The notes under the pieces were generated by a model. It saw nothing but the letters and a program-made list of their open reading frames with translations. It was not told where the DNA came from and searched no databases. Position numbers and translations under genes: made by a program. Below, in pieces: positions 57,401 to 64,000 of a stretch of DNA of 64,000 nucleotides. The DNA is from Pisaster brevispinus (lineage: Eukaryota; Echinodermata; Asteroidea; Forcipulatida; Asteriidae), in NCBI GenBank assembly GCA_023634235.1, contig JAMKCF010000006.1:22893163-22957162 (forward strand), written 5' to 3'. The first letter of the stretch is position 1. Each line of letters opens with the position of its first letter.

Positions 57401-59160
57401 TAGTCTGTCCGCTCATAGATAACGCAAGTCTCATACCGTTAAATTGGTTTTTCAAGAATTTCGGTGCACTTAACAAAACTTCCTTTTTGAAGGTTCACAT
57501 CCAAGGACCGTACGGTACCCCCAGCACCAGCATCTTCCACTCGGAGCATGCCGTGATGATCGGAGCGGGGATTGGTGTCACTCCCTACGCCTCCATTCTC
57601 CAGTCCATCATGTACAGACATCGAAACATCCTAAGCGAATGTCCAAACTGCAGCCACTCGTGGGTTGATCTGGAGAGACAGAAGCGCGCCCTCAGGGTCA
57701 CAAAGGTTTGTTCCTCACGTCTTTAATATTATGGTTGTTGAATTTGAATTGAATTTAGGCCGTGTCCGTCCAGTGTAGGGTGTATAGTCCTCAGGAAAAC
57801 GTCATTCATCTCTAGTCCTTGCTGTTCTTGTCCAAACTGTTCCCGCATAAGATCTTTCGCCATCCCTCCATCGTCATCTTTGTCTGCCCTCCTCTCTATG
57901 TCCCTGTTCTTGGCTGCTACTCTTATACTCGTGTTGTCCAGACCTGTTGTCTGTCCTTCAGGCAGTGTGTCCAGCTCACCTCCATTTAGCCTGTTTTATT
58001 GCACTCCTGTTTCCTTTCGTGTGTCTGTACACGCGACCGACTGTCTCTGATTGAGACGTGAAGCATCTGTCTTCCCACTCTGTGCTGTACTAAATTTCAT
58101 GGTAATTCATATCACCCCATGGCAATGCGATACAAATAATGAACATTAAGATAAAGGCATGTTGCACCTAAACAAGTAAAACGGCTCATCAGGAATGAGA
58201 TGTGTTTTACAGTTTTTTTGTATAGATAAAGGAAAATGCAGAATAGCACCAGCTTTAATTTCAACATACATACTAAAATAAGACACCTGCAAAAAAAAAT
58301 AAAGAAAAAAGGTTCACATGATCGAAACTTTGGAGTAAGATATTCGTAATGGGTGATTCCAGTATTTTGACATTTTTTTTGGAAAGTTTTAAACGAGATT
58401 GAACATACCGTCCCCTTCCCCTGCCATGCCAGGTTGATTTCATATGGATGAATCGAAACTACATGGCCTTTGAATGGTTCGTAGACATGCTCTTACACCT
58501 GGAGAACGAACAGAGTCATTACTCATTGGATCGGTTCCTGGACATTCATCTCTTCATGACCGGTATGAAAAGATCCGACCTGAAGAATGTTGGCCTCCAG
58601 ATGGCGCTAGACTTAGTTCATGAGCAGGAAAATCGTGACTTACTGACGGGACTCAGGACCAAACTGCAGTCAGGAAGACCCGACTGGAAAAAGGTAGAAC
58701 TATTGTTGAATAAAGTTATTTACAGGATTTGACAAACACGGTAACTTTTAAAAGTAAAACTCACTCATACTTTAGTGTTTTTTTTTTATTGGAGCTGTTC
58801 TTAAACAACATCTTGCGTTCCCCCAAACATGGTCAAAAAACATAGTTTGGTAAACAATCGAATGTCGCATACACGCACACCAATATAGATCCATGATGGT
58901 TTTTAAATTCAGGATTCAAGATTCTTCATACTTTGAAAGCTTACTCAGATTCAAGATTCAAGATTTCTCATACTGTGAACGTTTACTTTAAAAGCAATAC
59001 TTTGTGTCTTTGTCTTCATCTTCTACAGCTATTTACAAAGATCAAATCTGAGAACAAAGGGAAGGTGTCAGTTTTCTTCTGTGGATCGCCAGCTCTAGCA
59101 TCGGTAATCAGAATTCACTGCGATACCTTCGGCTTCAAATTCCACAAAGAGAGCTTCTAG
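40884..59160 (+). CDS. NOX5: NADPH oxidase 5 (calcium-activated), whole gene
   Basis: Thirteen firm exons (44164-44272, 44396-44546, 45890-46100, 46462-46667, 53042-53242, 53777-53967, 54285-54479, 55127-55259, 55910-56667, 56991-57140, 57493-57705, 58433-58693, 59029-59160) plus a candidate first exon (40884-40936) join in phase to 987 residues. NOX5 transfers electrons from NADPH through FAD and two haems to oxygen, making superoxide when calcium binds its EF-hands. Seen: EF loops at 66-77, 102-113 and 146-157; GCGSALNFDC; haem histidines H288/H302 (TM3) and H380/H394 (TM5); FAD motif HPFTISSAPEQ; NADPH motifs GPYGTP, GAGIGVTPYASIL, FFCGSPAL; and a terminal Phe. Human NOX5 is about 740-765 residues; the excess here is mainly an acidic insert in exon 10. 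Numbering assumes the candidate first exon. Confidence 0.95.
41008..41200 (+). repeat. Dispersed repeat (TTGGTAATTATCAAAGACAAG family), copy 1
   Basis: Shares ATCAAAGACAAGTATCCTCA, AAATTTGGGCTCA and GAAAATTATAAAAGAAAAAA with 51240-51600. I recall this repeat as abundant in echinoderm introns. In NOX5 intron 1. Confidence 0.7.
41201..43660. other. NOX5 intron 1, simple-repeat region
   Basis: AAAT repeats at 41476-41570, an ATT array at 42365-42455 flanked by poly-T/AT-rich DNA, and a GC/G-run block at 42110-42175. No exon recognised. Confidence 0.6.
43670..44095 (+). repeat. (CAAA)n microsatellite with CACCCCAACAAA blocks
   Basis: About 425 bases of AAAC units interspersed with CACCCCAACAAA blocks, ending 70 bases before NOX5 exon 2. 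It produces long spurious open frames on both strands (Thr/Asn/Lys/Gln-rich or Cys/Leu/Phe/Val-rich). Confidence 0.95.
44164..44272 (+). CDS. NOX5: NOX5 exon 2: degenerate first EF-hand
   Basis: Residues 18-54. KADTKWLTWVSKQFK then DDQNIDRERFKKVLLTKN parallels the start of human NOX5 (RWLRWVTQQFK). The EF loop lacks most calcium ligands. Acceptor TCTTACAG, 70 bases after a long CAAA/CCCC simple repeat; donor AAT/GTAAGT. Confidence 0.88.
44396..44546 (+). CDS. NOX5: NOX5 exon 3: second EF-hand and start of third
   Basis: Residues 55-104 plus one base. EFFADRFFDMF precedes the canonical loop DDDKTGTISKTE (66-77). FFFIVYDLD starts the next loop, which is split by the intron. Acceptor TTGTAG, donor A/GTAAGT. 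Confidence 0.94.
44547..45889. other. NOX5 intron 3
   Basis: No exon or complete repeat recognised. A TG/G run at 45117-45154. Confidence 0.5.
45890..46100 (+). CDS. NOX5: NOX5 exon 4: third and fourth EF-hands
   Basis: Residues 105-174 plus two bases. It completes the loop DLDNNGEIDKDE (102-113) and holds DQDNSGSISFDE (146-157), both with full ligand sets. It ends QPDLMDNFSV. Acceptor CTTTAAG; the donor GG/GTTGGT is somewhat weak, but the phase fits exon 5. Confidence 0.93.
46462..46667 (+). CDS. NOX5: NOX5 exon 5: linker and TM1
   Basis: Residues 175-243 plus one base. AAAWLKSAQVMK follows the EF domain. A hydrophobic span (IGFLLFIFLINFILILAAVI, about 211-231) is the first transmembrane helix. 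Acceptor CTTTCAG, donor G/GTATGT. The following 6.4-kb intron holds the inverted element pair. Confidence 0.88.
47110..47262 (+). mobile_element. tRNA-derived SINE (GTATACAGTGCTTA family)
   Basis: GCTCGATGGTCTAGTGGTAA resembles an A-box region. The B box has decayed (CTCCGATCAGTAATAT). The body has GCACTGAGTATACAGTGCTT. Confidence 0.6.
47812..49080 (+). mobile_element. TTAA-flanked TIR element A
   Basis: Starts TTAAAGGGACACACCGGCTT and ends AAGCCGGTGTGCCCCTTTAA, 1269 bases. TTAA at both ends is the piggyBac target duplication, so this looks like a piggyBac-type non-autonomous element. It contains a palindrome around CACGTG (48881-48931) and no transposase. Element B (49250-52696) is an inverted relative. 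Confidence 0.8.
49757..49884. mobile_element. GGCCGTGTCC foldback MITE, complete copy
   Basis: Perfect outer arms GGCCGTGTCCGAAACGGCGA and further inverted GACTTCGGCTACAGCTA, 128 bases, flanked by TAA on both sides. Inserted within element B. The best-preserved copy of this family. Confidence 0.9.
50215..52041. mobile_element. 1.83-kb insertion with TIRs and 9-bp target duplication
   Basis: Left end TAGTCTTGGTCCAAGAC and right end (reverse complement) TAGTCTTGGTTCCAAGACC, flanked on both sides by GCGCTACAC (50206-50214 and 52042-52050). Element A has the unoccupied site. A 9-bp duplication fits Mutator-like elements, but no transposase is seen. Contains a dispersed repeat at 51240-51600. Confidence 0.85.
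51240..51600 (+). repeat. Dispersed repeat (TATCAAAGACAAG family), longest copy
   Basis: GTCAGAGACAAGTATTCTCA, CAAATCTGTGAAAATTTGGG, GAGGGAGTCGTTTCTCACAA, GCTCGTTACCAAGTAAG and AGTGTCCAGTGCATTTAAA. It contains an end similar to TTAA-flanked elements. Confidence 0.75.
52321..52388. repeat. Perfect 26-bp hairpin
   Basis: Arms 52321-52346 and 52363-52388 are perfect reverse complements (start TCGCGGTCGTAACC), with a 16-base loop. Absent from element A at the equivalent point. Confidence 0.95.
53042..53242 (+). CDS. NOX5: NOX5 exon 6: TM2-TM3, first haem histidine pair
   Basis: Residues 244-310 plus one base. ARGCGSALNFDC matches the NOX5 signature. H288 (IHKLLGY) and H302 (IVHTLGHVGN) are 14 apart, the usual TM3 spacing. 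Acceptor TCTTGCAG, donor C/GTAAGT. Confidence 0.95.
53530..53740 (+). repeat. GGTCAGTRTGACCC dispersed repeat, copy 1
   Basis: GGTCAGTATGACCCGTGTCA, GGGTCAGCCTGACCCGG, CCCTGGGACCCGGAATC and ACTCGGGAGTTTTTTG. Similar in order to 60470-60735. Confidence 0.7.
53777..53967 (+). CDS. NOX5: NOX5 exon 7: extracellular loop and TM4
   Basis: Residues 311-374. A loop is followed by TM4 (GWILVAVLLVLIAGSLSYV) and the conserved RRSGHFE. Acceptor CATGCAG, donor GAG/GTAAGT, phase 0. Confidence 0.93.
54285..54479 (+). CDS. NOX5: NOX5 exon 8: TM5-TM6, second haem histidine pair
   Basis: Residues 375-439. VFFWTHE with H380 and LLILH with H394, then TM6 (WFWFIIPAICFILE) and IKEVNLLPSG leading into the FAD domain. 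The histidines are 14 apart; the families I recall have 13. Acceptor CATCACAG, donor GGG/GTACGT. Confidence 0.94.
54575..54765 (+). mobile_element. SINE 3' half with ATT tail
   Basis: CACAGCACCTTGTAAACCAT, TACATGGTGCTATGTAAAGA and GGCGCTATACAAATACG with (ATT)n. 5'-truncated relative of the 37105-37540 SINE, in NOX5 intron 8. Confidence 0.75.
55127..55259 (+). CDS. NOX5: NOX5 exon 9: FAD-binding domain
   Basis: Residues 440-483 plus one base. FKYKAGDYIFIQIPDLAP then HEWHPFTISSAPEQ is the ferredoxin-reductase-type FAD site. Acceptor TTTTGCAG, donor G/GTGGGC. Confidence 0.95.
55440..55700 (+). repeat. Dispersed repeat (TTTGGTAATTACC family), third copy
   Basis: ACACCTTTGGTAATTACC then diverging GAGAAACATTTCTGCATG. 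A distant relative of the 41008 and 51240 copies. Confidence 0.45.
55910..56667 (+). CDS. NOX5: NOX5 exon 10: FAD domain end and large acidic insert
   Basis: Residues 484-736. DIISVHIRSAGNWTKRVYQL matches the family; after about residue 510 the sequence is unlike the NOX5 I know. It has a Ser/Asp/Glu region, VLTIRRVSYQPP, a run of six Glu (611-616), and a Glu/Lys/Asn low-complexity tract to about 715 with repeated NEEE blocks. No stop interrupts 758 nt, and both splice sites (CTGTAG; GAT/GTGAGT) fit, so it is coding rather than retained intron. The site corresponds to the phosphorylated regulatory loop of human NOX5. Confidence 0.9.
56991..57140 (+). CDS. NOX5: NOX5 exon 11: linker before the NADPH site
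   Basis: Residues 737-786, Ser-rich then basic (FDRRKSKPFHKPNVKFDLN). It has no clear counterpart, but occupies the place of the human loop. Phase 0, acceptor TTTGAAG (a weak AAG), donor CGA/GTAAGT. It could be skipped in frame (150 nt). Confidence 0.72.
57493..57705 (+). CDS. NOX5: NOX5 exon 12: NADPH-binding
   Basis: Residues 787-857. HIQGPYGTPSTSIFHSEHAV and GAGIGVTPYASILQSIMYRH are the NADPH ribose/pyrophosphate motifs. CPNCSHSWVDLE is also conserved. Acceptor TTTTGAAG, donor AAG/GTTTGT. Confidence 0.95.
57706..58432. other. NOX5 intron 12
   Basis: Contains TTTAGGCCGTGTCCGTCC, one end of the foldback MITE family, at 57757-57774. A minus-strand frame without ATG runs 57734-57994. Nothing else recognised. 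Confidence 0.5.
58433..58693 (+). CDS. NOX5: NOX5 exon 13: NADPH domain
   Basis: Residues 858-944: VDFIWMNRNYMAFEWFVDML, LDIHLFMTG, LQMALDL and SGRPDWKK, all conserved. Acceptor ATGCCAG, donor AAG/GTAGAA. Confidence 0.95.
59029..59160 (+). CDS. NOX5: NOX5 exon 14: C-terminus and stop
   Basis: Residues 945-987: KGKVSVFFCGSPALASVIRI, FGFKFHKESF and TAG. The CGSPAL NADPH motif and the terminal Phe are family-defining. Acceptor TTCTACAG. Confidence 0.96.
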   Translation, partial: LFTKIKSENKGKVSVFFCGSPALASVIRIHCDTFGFKFHKESF

Positions 59161-59185
59161 ACACTCGGTATCGTGGTTTAGACAA

Positions 59186-59191
59186 AATAAA
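59186..59191 (+). terminator. Poly(A) signal AATAAA of NOX5
   Basis: AATAAA lies 26 bases after the stop, followed by a T-rich stretch (CTTTTCACTAACTTTTCCTT). This implies a very short 3' UTR; other signals further on are possible. Confidence 0.6.
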
Positions 59192-59364
59192 GTTTGTATG
59201 CCTTTTCACTAACTTTTCCTTTTAAAACAAAAGCCAAAACAAAAGCAACCCCAAAGACAAAGCAAAAACCAAATAAACAAATAAATAAACAAACAAACAA
59301 ACACCCAACACCCCCAACAAACAATCAAAATTCAGATACTTTATACCTATGGGGAAAAATTTGC

Positions 59365-59870
59365 TGACAACACCAATGTTGTACCGGTACCTTATGTTGA
59401 TCCAAAGAGATTAAAACACACCTGGCAGCACACTAACAACTTTACCAATGTTGTACCTTAGCTTGATTCAAGGAGATTAAAACACACCTGGCAGCACACT
59501 AACAACATTACCAATGTTGTACCTTTAGCTTGATTCAAGGAGAATAAAACACACCTGGCAGCACACTAACAACATTACCAATGTTGTACCTTAGCTTGAT
59601 TCAAGGAGATGAAACACACCTGTCAGCACACGCAAACATTACCAATGTTGTACCTTAGCTTGCTTCAAGGAGATTAAAAAACACTCCTGGTAGCACACTA
59701 ACAACATTACCAATGTTGTACCTTAGCTTGATTCAAGGAGATTAAAACACACCTGTCAGCACACTACCAACATTACCAATGTTGTACCTTAGCTTGATTC
59801 AAGGAGATTAAAAAACACTCCTGGTAGAACACTAACAACATTACCAATGTTGTACCTTAGCTTGATTCGT
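59365..59870 (+). repeat. Tandem array after NOX5, about eight copies
   Basis: Units of about 65-72 bases share ACATTACCAATGTTGTACCT, AGCTTGATTCAAGGAGATTA and CACACCTGGCAGCACACTAA. Eight ACCAATGTTGTACC copies. Noncoding, starting about 200 bases after the stop. Confidence 0.92.
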
Positions 59871-60469
59871 TAGAGAGTAAGCATGCCATGTTGCAACAGG
59901 TTTTGTTTGTACACTCTAGCCTTCAAAATGTTCAGTGTAGATTTAGTGCAAGCAAATTTCAACAGTTATCCTTTATTGTTTAGTTTAGTTACACAGAATT
60001 TCACAGAGATGACAAAGTGTCTTCATAAAATAAGTTATAAATTAAAATGTGCAGTTGAAACGTTTTTGTTTTTACTTTTGCTTCCAGCGAAGAATTAAAC
60101 AGTAGTACTATTTTTTTTTTTTTCTTTTCCAAAGAAATATTAATATGTTTTTCTCAGCCTTATAAAAGTGACAAACATTTAAATGGGTAAATTTGTTTTA
60201 TGTCTAGGATTTATTTGTCGATGTAAAAATATCATTTCAGTGTTTGGGGGAGATAAAAGTAAAATAAAATAATAAAAGATCTAGAACATTCCTTAACCAA
60301 TACTGAACACGTGTAAATCCTCTGGGTTAGACGGGTTTACTGAAAGATTTATTAACTGTTTGTGCCGCTCATGACCTTTTTTTGGAAGTATTTACAAATG
60401 ATACAGAATTGTCAGTGATGAAAATAGTAGTTTTATTAGCGTGCTGTACACTCCAAACCCCTCGGTTCA

Positions 60470-60735
60470 GATTTGATCCGGATCCTTGGTCCCTAGGGGT
60501 TCGACCCATTTCTAGGTCAGTGTGACCCGGAATCTGTGCTCAAATGACCGAGATATTGGTCAGTGTGACCCGGAATCTGTGCTCAAATGACCGAGATATT
60601 GGTCAGTCTGACGCAGAATCTGAGTTAAAAAACAAAACCAGATTTATGAACCAGTTTCCGAGTTGGACTGAGCCAGAAATGGGCCAGCCTCCCTGGGGTC
60701 AAGATGGTTCAGACCCGGGAGTGTTAAGAGTGCAG
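60470..60735 (+). repeat. GGTCAGTRTGACCC dispersed repeat, copy 2
   Basis: Contains a perfect 45-base direct repeat (GGTCAGTGTGACCCGGAATC..GACCGAGATATT at 60514 and 60559), then GGCCAGCCTCCCTGGGGTCA and GACCCGGGAGTGTTAAGAGT. Confidence 0.75.
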
Positions 60736-61310
60736 CTTTTGAGACATTTTGAGGGATTGCTTTTATCCTGTCAGTCGGCTTTCTCCTGGTCAATACTGAA
60801 AATCGCTCCAAATTTCTTCTCCATTGATAACATAACAAAATAAGGTATTTCTGGGGACCATCAGATCATGAATATTCTATCCGTAACTCCGCAAGACAGA
60901 CCTTGAAGAATAGAGAAACGGAAGGTCTGCCTAACTATCTAAACAACCTCGTCCTTAATAAAAAAATAACAAACAAAAAACAGAAAAAAGTGACGCTCAA
61001 TGTTTTTCTAGACACGAATGCTAAGATCGCAAACCGATTTTTAAAATAACAGCCATTTAAAAACTTCTGCTGTTGATCAATACTGGATTGATAGACTCTT
61101 ATGTCAAGACTGATTTGGAAAAACGGGGGTTTCTCCCAATAGGAGACAAATTAATTAACTTGTGGTTCTAAGCATAAAATCATCCTCTTATCAAAGATAA
61201 ACTTTACAAAGTCGGGATTACTGATATCAACAAGTGTTTACTCTAACACGAGACTATTTGTTTTGGGCACATTTGAATATAAGCATTGTAATGACGCATG
61301 GCTCTCCTGC

Positions 61311-61650
61311 GTGTCGTGGCCGAGCGGTTACGAGCACCTGATCAGCAGAGTGTCCTGTGGGTTCGAGTCCCGGTCTCGCCGACACTTGTGTCTTTGAGCA
61401 AGGTACTGTACCACAATTGCTTTGTCCTTCGGATGGGACTTTAAGCCGTAAAGGTCCCATGTACTTGGATTAGTGAACGTAAAAGAACCCGGAACACTTA
61501 TCGTGGAAGAGGGGTAGGGGTTAACCCTTGTGTTCCTGGTTCACACAGCAAGCACCCTTGTTTACAGGTTTCCTCAGGCTCGCGAGCTACAGCGACTAAG
61601 TTTACTTATGAGGTATCCTTGGTTTTAATAGATGTTATTAACAAAAATTG
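61311..61650 (+). mobile_element. tRNA-Ser/Leu-derived SINE
   Basis: GTGTCGTGGCCGAGCGGTTA (A-box region) and GGGTTCGAGTCCCGGTCTCG (B box) form a tRNA-like head, followed by a body (CTTTGTCCTTCGGATGGGAC, AAAAGAACCCGGAACACTTA) shared with 37105-37540. The tail has TTTACAGGTTTCCTCAGG and GGTATCCTTGGTTTTAAT. Confidence 0.85.
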
Positions 61651-61699
61651 CATCGGGGATAAATAATACAATTTATTTTTTCACCCTTATATCGATGTG

Positions 61700-61890
61700 T
61701 AACACTGTATATACCCAGTCCTTTCTCGGTACTTTCAGTACTCTAGCAATGCAAATGTCGCAGGTTCGAATACCATCCGACTGATTTGCCTGTTGGTTTT
61801 TTTCACAGAGCCTGGGAAAGTACTGAGTGAACAGTGCTTAATGAACAAGTGTAAGGGTAATATCCTTGGTTTCATTCCCAGAAATGTATA
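61700..61890 (+). mobile_element. tRNA-derived SINE (GTATACAGTGCTTA family)
   Basis: GTCGCAGGTTCGAATACC (B box), CCTGGGAAAGTACTGAGTGA and ACAGTGCTTAATGAACA. Confidence 0.65.
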
Positions 61891-64000
61891 ATAATGTTTA
61901 TTACAATAAAAGAAAAACCCCACATTGTTTATAACAAATATTAAAATAATCATAACTTGCACTTTTTCGAACGGAATACAATCTTTGGTGTTATCATTAG
62001 GAAAGATATAACCTCCCTCTTAACCGTAAATTGCATAAAATTATTTGGGAATATTTGATGTTATGGTGCAAAAGGTTGTAACAATTGTCTAATAAAAGTT
62101 AGCTAGTTCACGTTCAGTGCTCACTTTGGTTTATTTATAGATGCTATAAATCGGTTAGGTGATCGCAATTGTGCAAGTAATTTTTTTTACTGCCGACGTT
62201 GTCATGTTTCTTATTTCATTTTGTAAATTTCGTGTTCTCATTTAGTGTTTGTTACTTATGGTTACTGTGAATGTTTTTGAACGCAATGAATGGAAACATT
62301 ATATCTCCGCTATTGTGAGAAATATGTATTTGATATTGGCTTCCATTAGTTCCATTGCAATGTTTGTTTGTGGAAGTCTGTATGTGCATATCAACGTTTG
62401 TAAAAATGCCCTACTGTTAAATATCAGTCACCGTGTTCAACATACCGGTTATGATTTTAACCAATGAAGTCAAAATACGCTGCAAAACTTGATGATTTTT
62501 AAACTCCAAACATCACTTGACGGTCACCTTGTTTAAAAGGTCAGGAGCTTCATTAATGAATTTAATAATATAGGATTAACTATGATTTGATGCATAGTTT
62601 TACAGACTTAGAAGAGCTTTGGATATACAGACGCGGATTGGAGGGATTTAAGGTCACTGTAAAATTCCTCTAATACGTGTCACCGCAACCTTGCCGAGAA
62701 CCGCACTGGTGAACAATTATGTTGGCCTTCGCGTGTTACGGTTAATTTCGTAGAGCAAATACAGTGGTAGTTTCAAAACTTCCAGTCATCTTTTGTTCTG
62801 AAGATGTCCGCGAGCGTGTCCATTCCTTCAATTGTGTTAGGTGTCAAACTCACCTTTTTAAATCTCGTCACTAAATAGGGCTATTAGAGTTTTTACTTAT
62901 GCTTTTTCAGTGTTGCCATTCTTTTCGTTTTCCCCCGTTATGCAGGAATGCGACAACAGACAAATAGCGCTTATTCGCAGATCAAAGCGCTTTACCAAAG
63001 GGCATAAAATGAACAAAACAAACAATATTAGACGAAATTCATTCATACAAAAGTTTGTTCAAAACGCTCAAAGTAACGCCCGTTGTTAACTCTGAAGTGC
63101 AAACACATGCTGTGCATACAACTATTTACAAATAGACCCTAACAATGTGTCAACAGAGACCACTTGTAATTGTAAGGCACTGGATGGACCCTTAATCCTT
63201 TAGCCAAAGATTGGGAACACCGTTACTAATTCGTCAACAACCAAGCGGATCCACGATGCAATGACCAAGCGTGATGAAAAGACATGTTGCTGGCAGGAGA
63301 CACGTATCGACTCCATCGTTTCAAAAGGGAGCATAATATATATATTTTTAAATGTGTACAATTATTGTAACCACTAGATGAAATGTCGACAGAAACTTAA
63401 TAGTATTCCAAAGGATTGAGGAGCCTACTTCGACGATGCCTTCAAACACGGAGGAACGGGAAACATGCCGGAGTTTCATGCACTCTGTCGGTGTCTCTGT
63501 TGAGTTTTATGCACGCACGCACGGTGAATTTGTGAGTTTATTCCCATGGACAGTGTGCTTGACCATAGGTTTATCATACAATACTATGGAATACATTTTG
63601 TGGAACAAAACAAATCAGATTTCAAATATTATTCCCAGTGTGGTTACCAACGGGCCGTGGTATGGCAGAGATTTGATGGAATTAATCGTCATTGTCTCAG
63701 GACGAACTTTCTAACTACTCATATTATAGTCTGTGACTCTTAGAGGGATGTCATTTAGTAACTACGTTATGGTTAGGGGAACTATACCGCATCGTTATAC
63801 GTAAGGGTGATGCCAATGTGACATGATTGTGCGGAAGACCCATTTTCTTATATCCCCTTTTAAAACTGAAATCACCTTGTCTTAAGAGATAACAATTGAA
63901 TTTAGGTGTGACTACTTTATTATCAAAATGCTGGTCATAAAATCCCCCATGAATCGTCCGCACCCCCCTTAGAAAATGGTTTGGCTCGATGCTGTGTTCA
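61891..64000. other. 3' flank without recognised features
   Basis: AT-rich. Frames at 62249-62467 and 63436-63714 lack family resemblance or splice-supported neighbours. No gene called. Confidence 0.4.

Noticed and set aside
61311..61385. Possible tRNA gene
   Set aside because: A and B boxes are present, but the stems do not close properly and a SINE body follows; other copies confirm a SINE.
62249..62467. 72-codon hydrophobic frame
   Set aside because: Composition expected from AT-rich DNA; no supporting splice sites or homologue recognised.
63436..63714. 92-codon plus-strand frame near the window end
   Set aside because: No family resemblance; may be chance or part of an unseen gene beyond the window.

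Overview
This is animal genomic DNA: genes are split into many short exons with GT-AG introns, introns are long and AT-rich, and SINE, LINE and foldback repeats are dense. The three genes recognised and several repeat families that I recall from echinoderm introns suggest a deuterostome, most likely an echinoderm (sea star or sea cucumber). The taxon is an inference, not proven. There is no prokaryotic operon, CRISPR array or recognisable virus.

Layout. (1) 419-16830, plus strand: an eight-exon LIV-1 subfamily ZIP zinc transporter resembling the SLC39A5/6/10 group. All exon phases agree and give a complete 681-residue protein. Its 8.6-kb first intron holds a 1.07-kb segmental duplication, a LINE 3' end and foldback elements. 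(2) 16831-24150: repeat-rich DNA between two converging genes. (3) 24151-37054, minus strand: a 14-exon CCDC13 orthologue (centriolar-satellite coiled-coil protein), 755 residues with all phases consistent, including one GC-AG intron. (4) 37055-40883: upstream DNA shared by divergently oriented CCDC13 and NOX5, with a SINE, a hairpin and a possible RFX/NF-Y promoter. (5) 40884-59160, plus strand: a NADPH oxidase 5 gene with 13 firm exons and one candidate first exon. It has calcium-binding EF-hands, a haem-binding membrane domain, and FAD and NADPH domains. It is much longer than its vertebrate counterpart because of a glutamate-rich insert before the NADPH-binding site. Its 6.4-kb fourth intron holds a nested pair of inverted transposable elements. 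(6) 59161-64000: 3' flank with a tandem array and SINEs; no gene recognised after 59160.

The three genes do not form a pathway. They encode a zinc importer, a ciliary/centrosomal protein and a calcium-activated superoxide generator. No new multi-gene system is visible. The most unusual items are the acidic insert and an extra residue between the TM5 haem histidines of the NOX5 protein, the 4.9-kb inverted TTAA-flanked element pair with a 1.83-kb insertion bounded by a 9-bp target duplication, and a SINE tail expanded into a 69-bp tandem array beside a ZIP splice donor.
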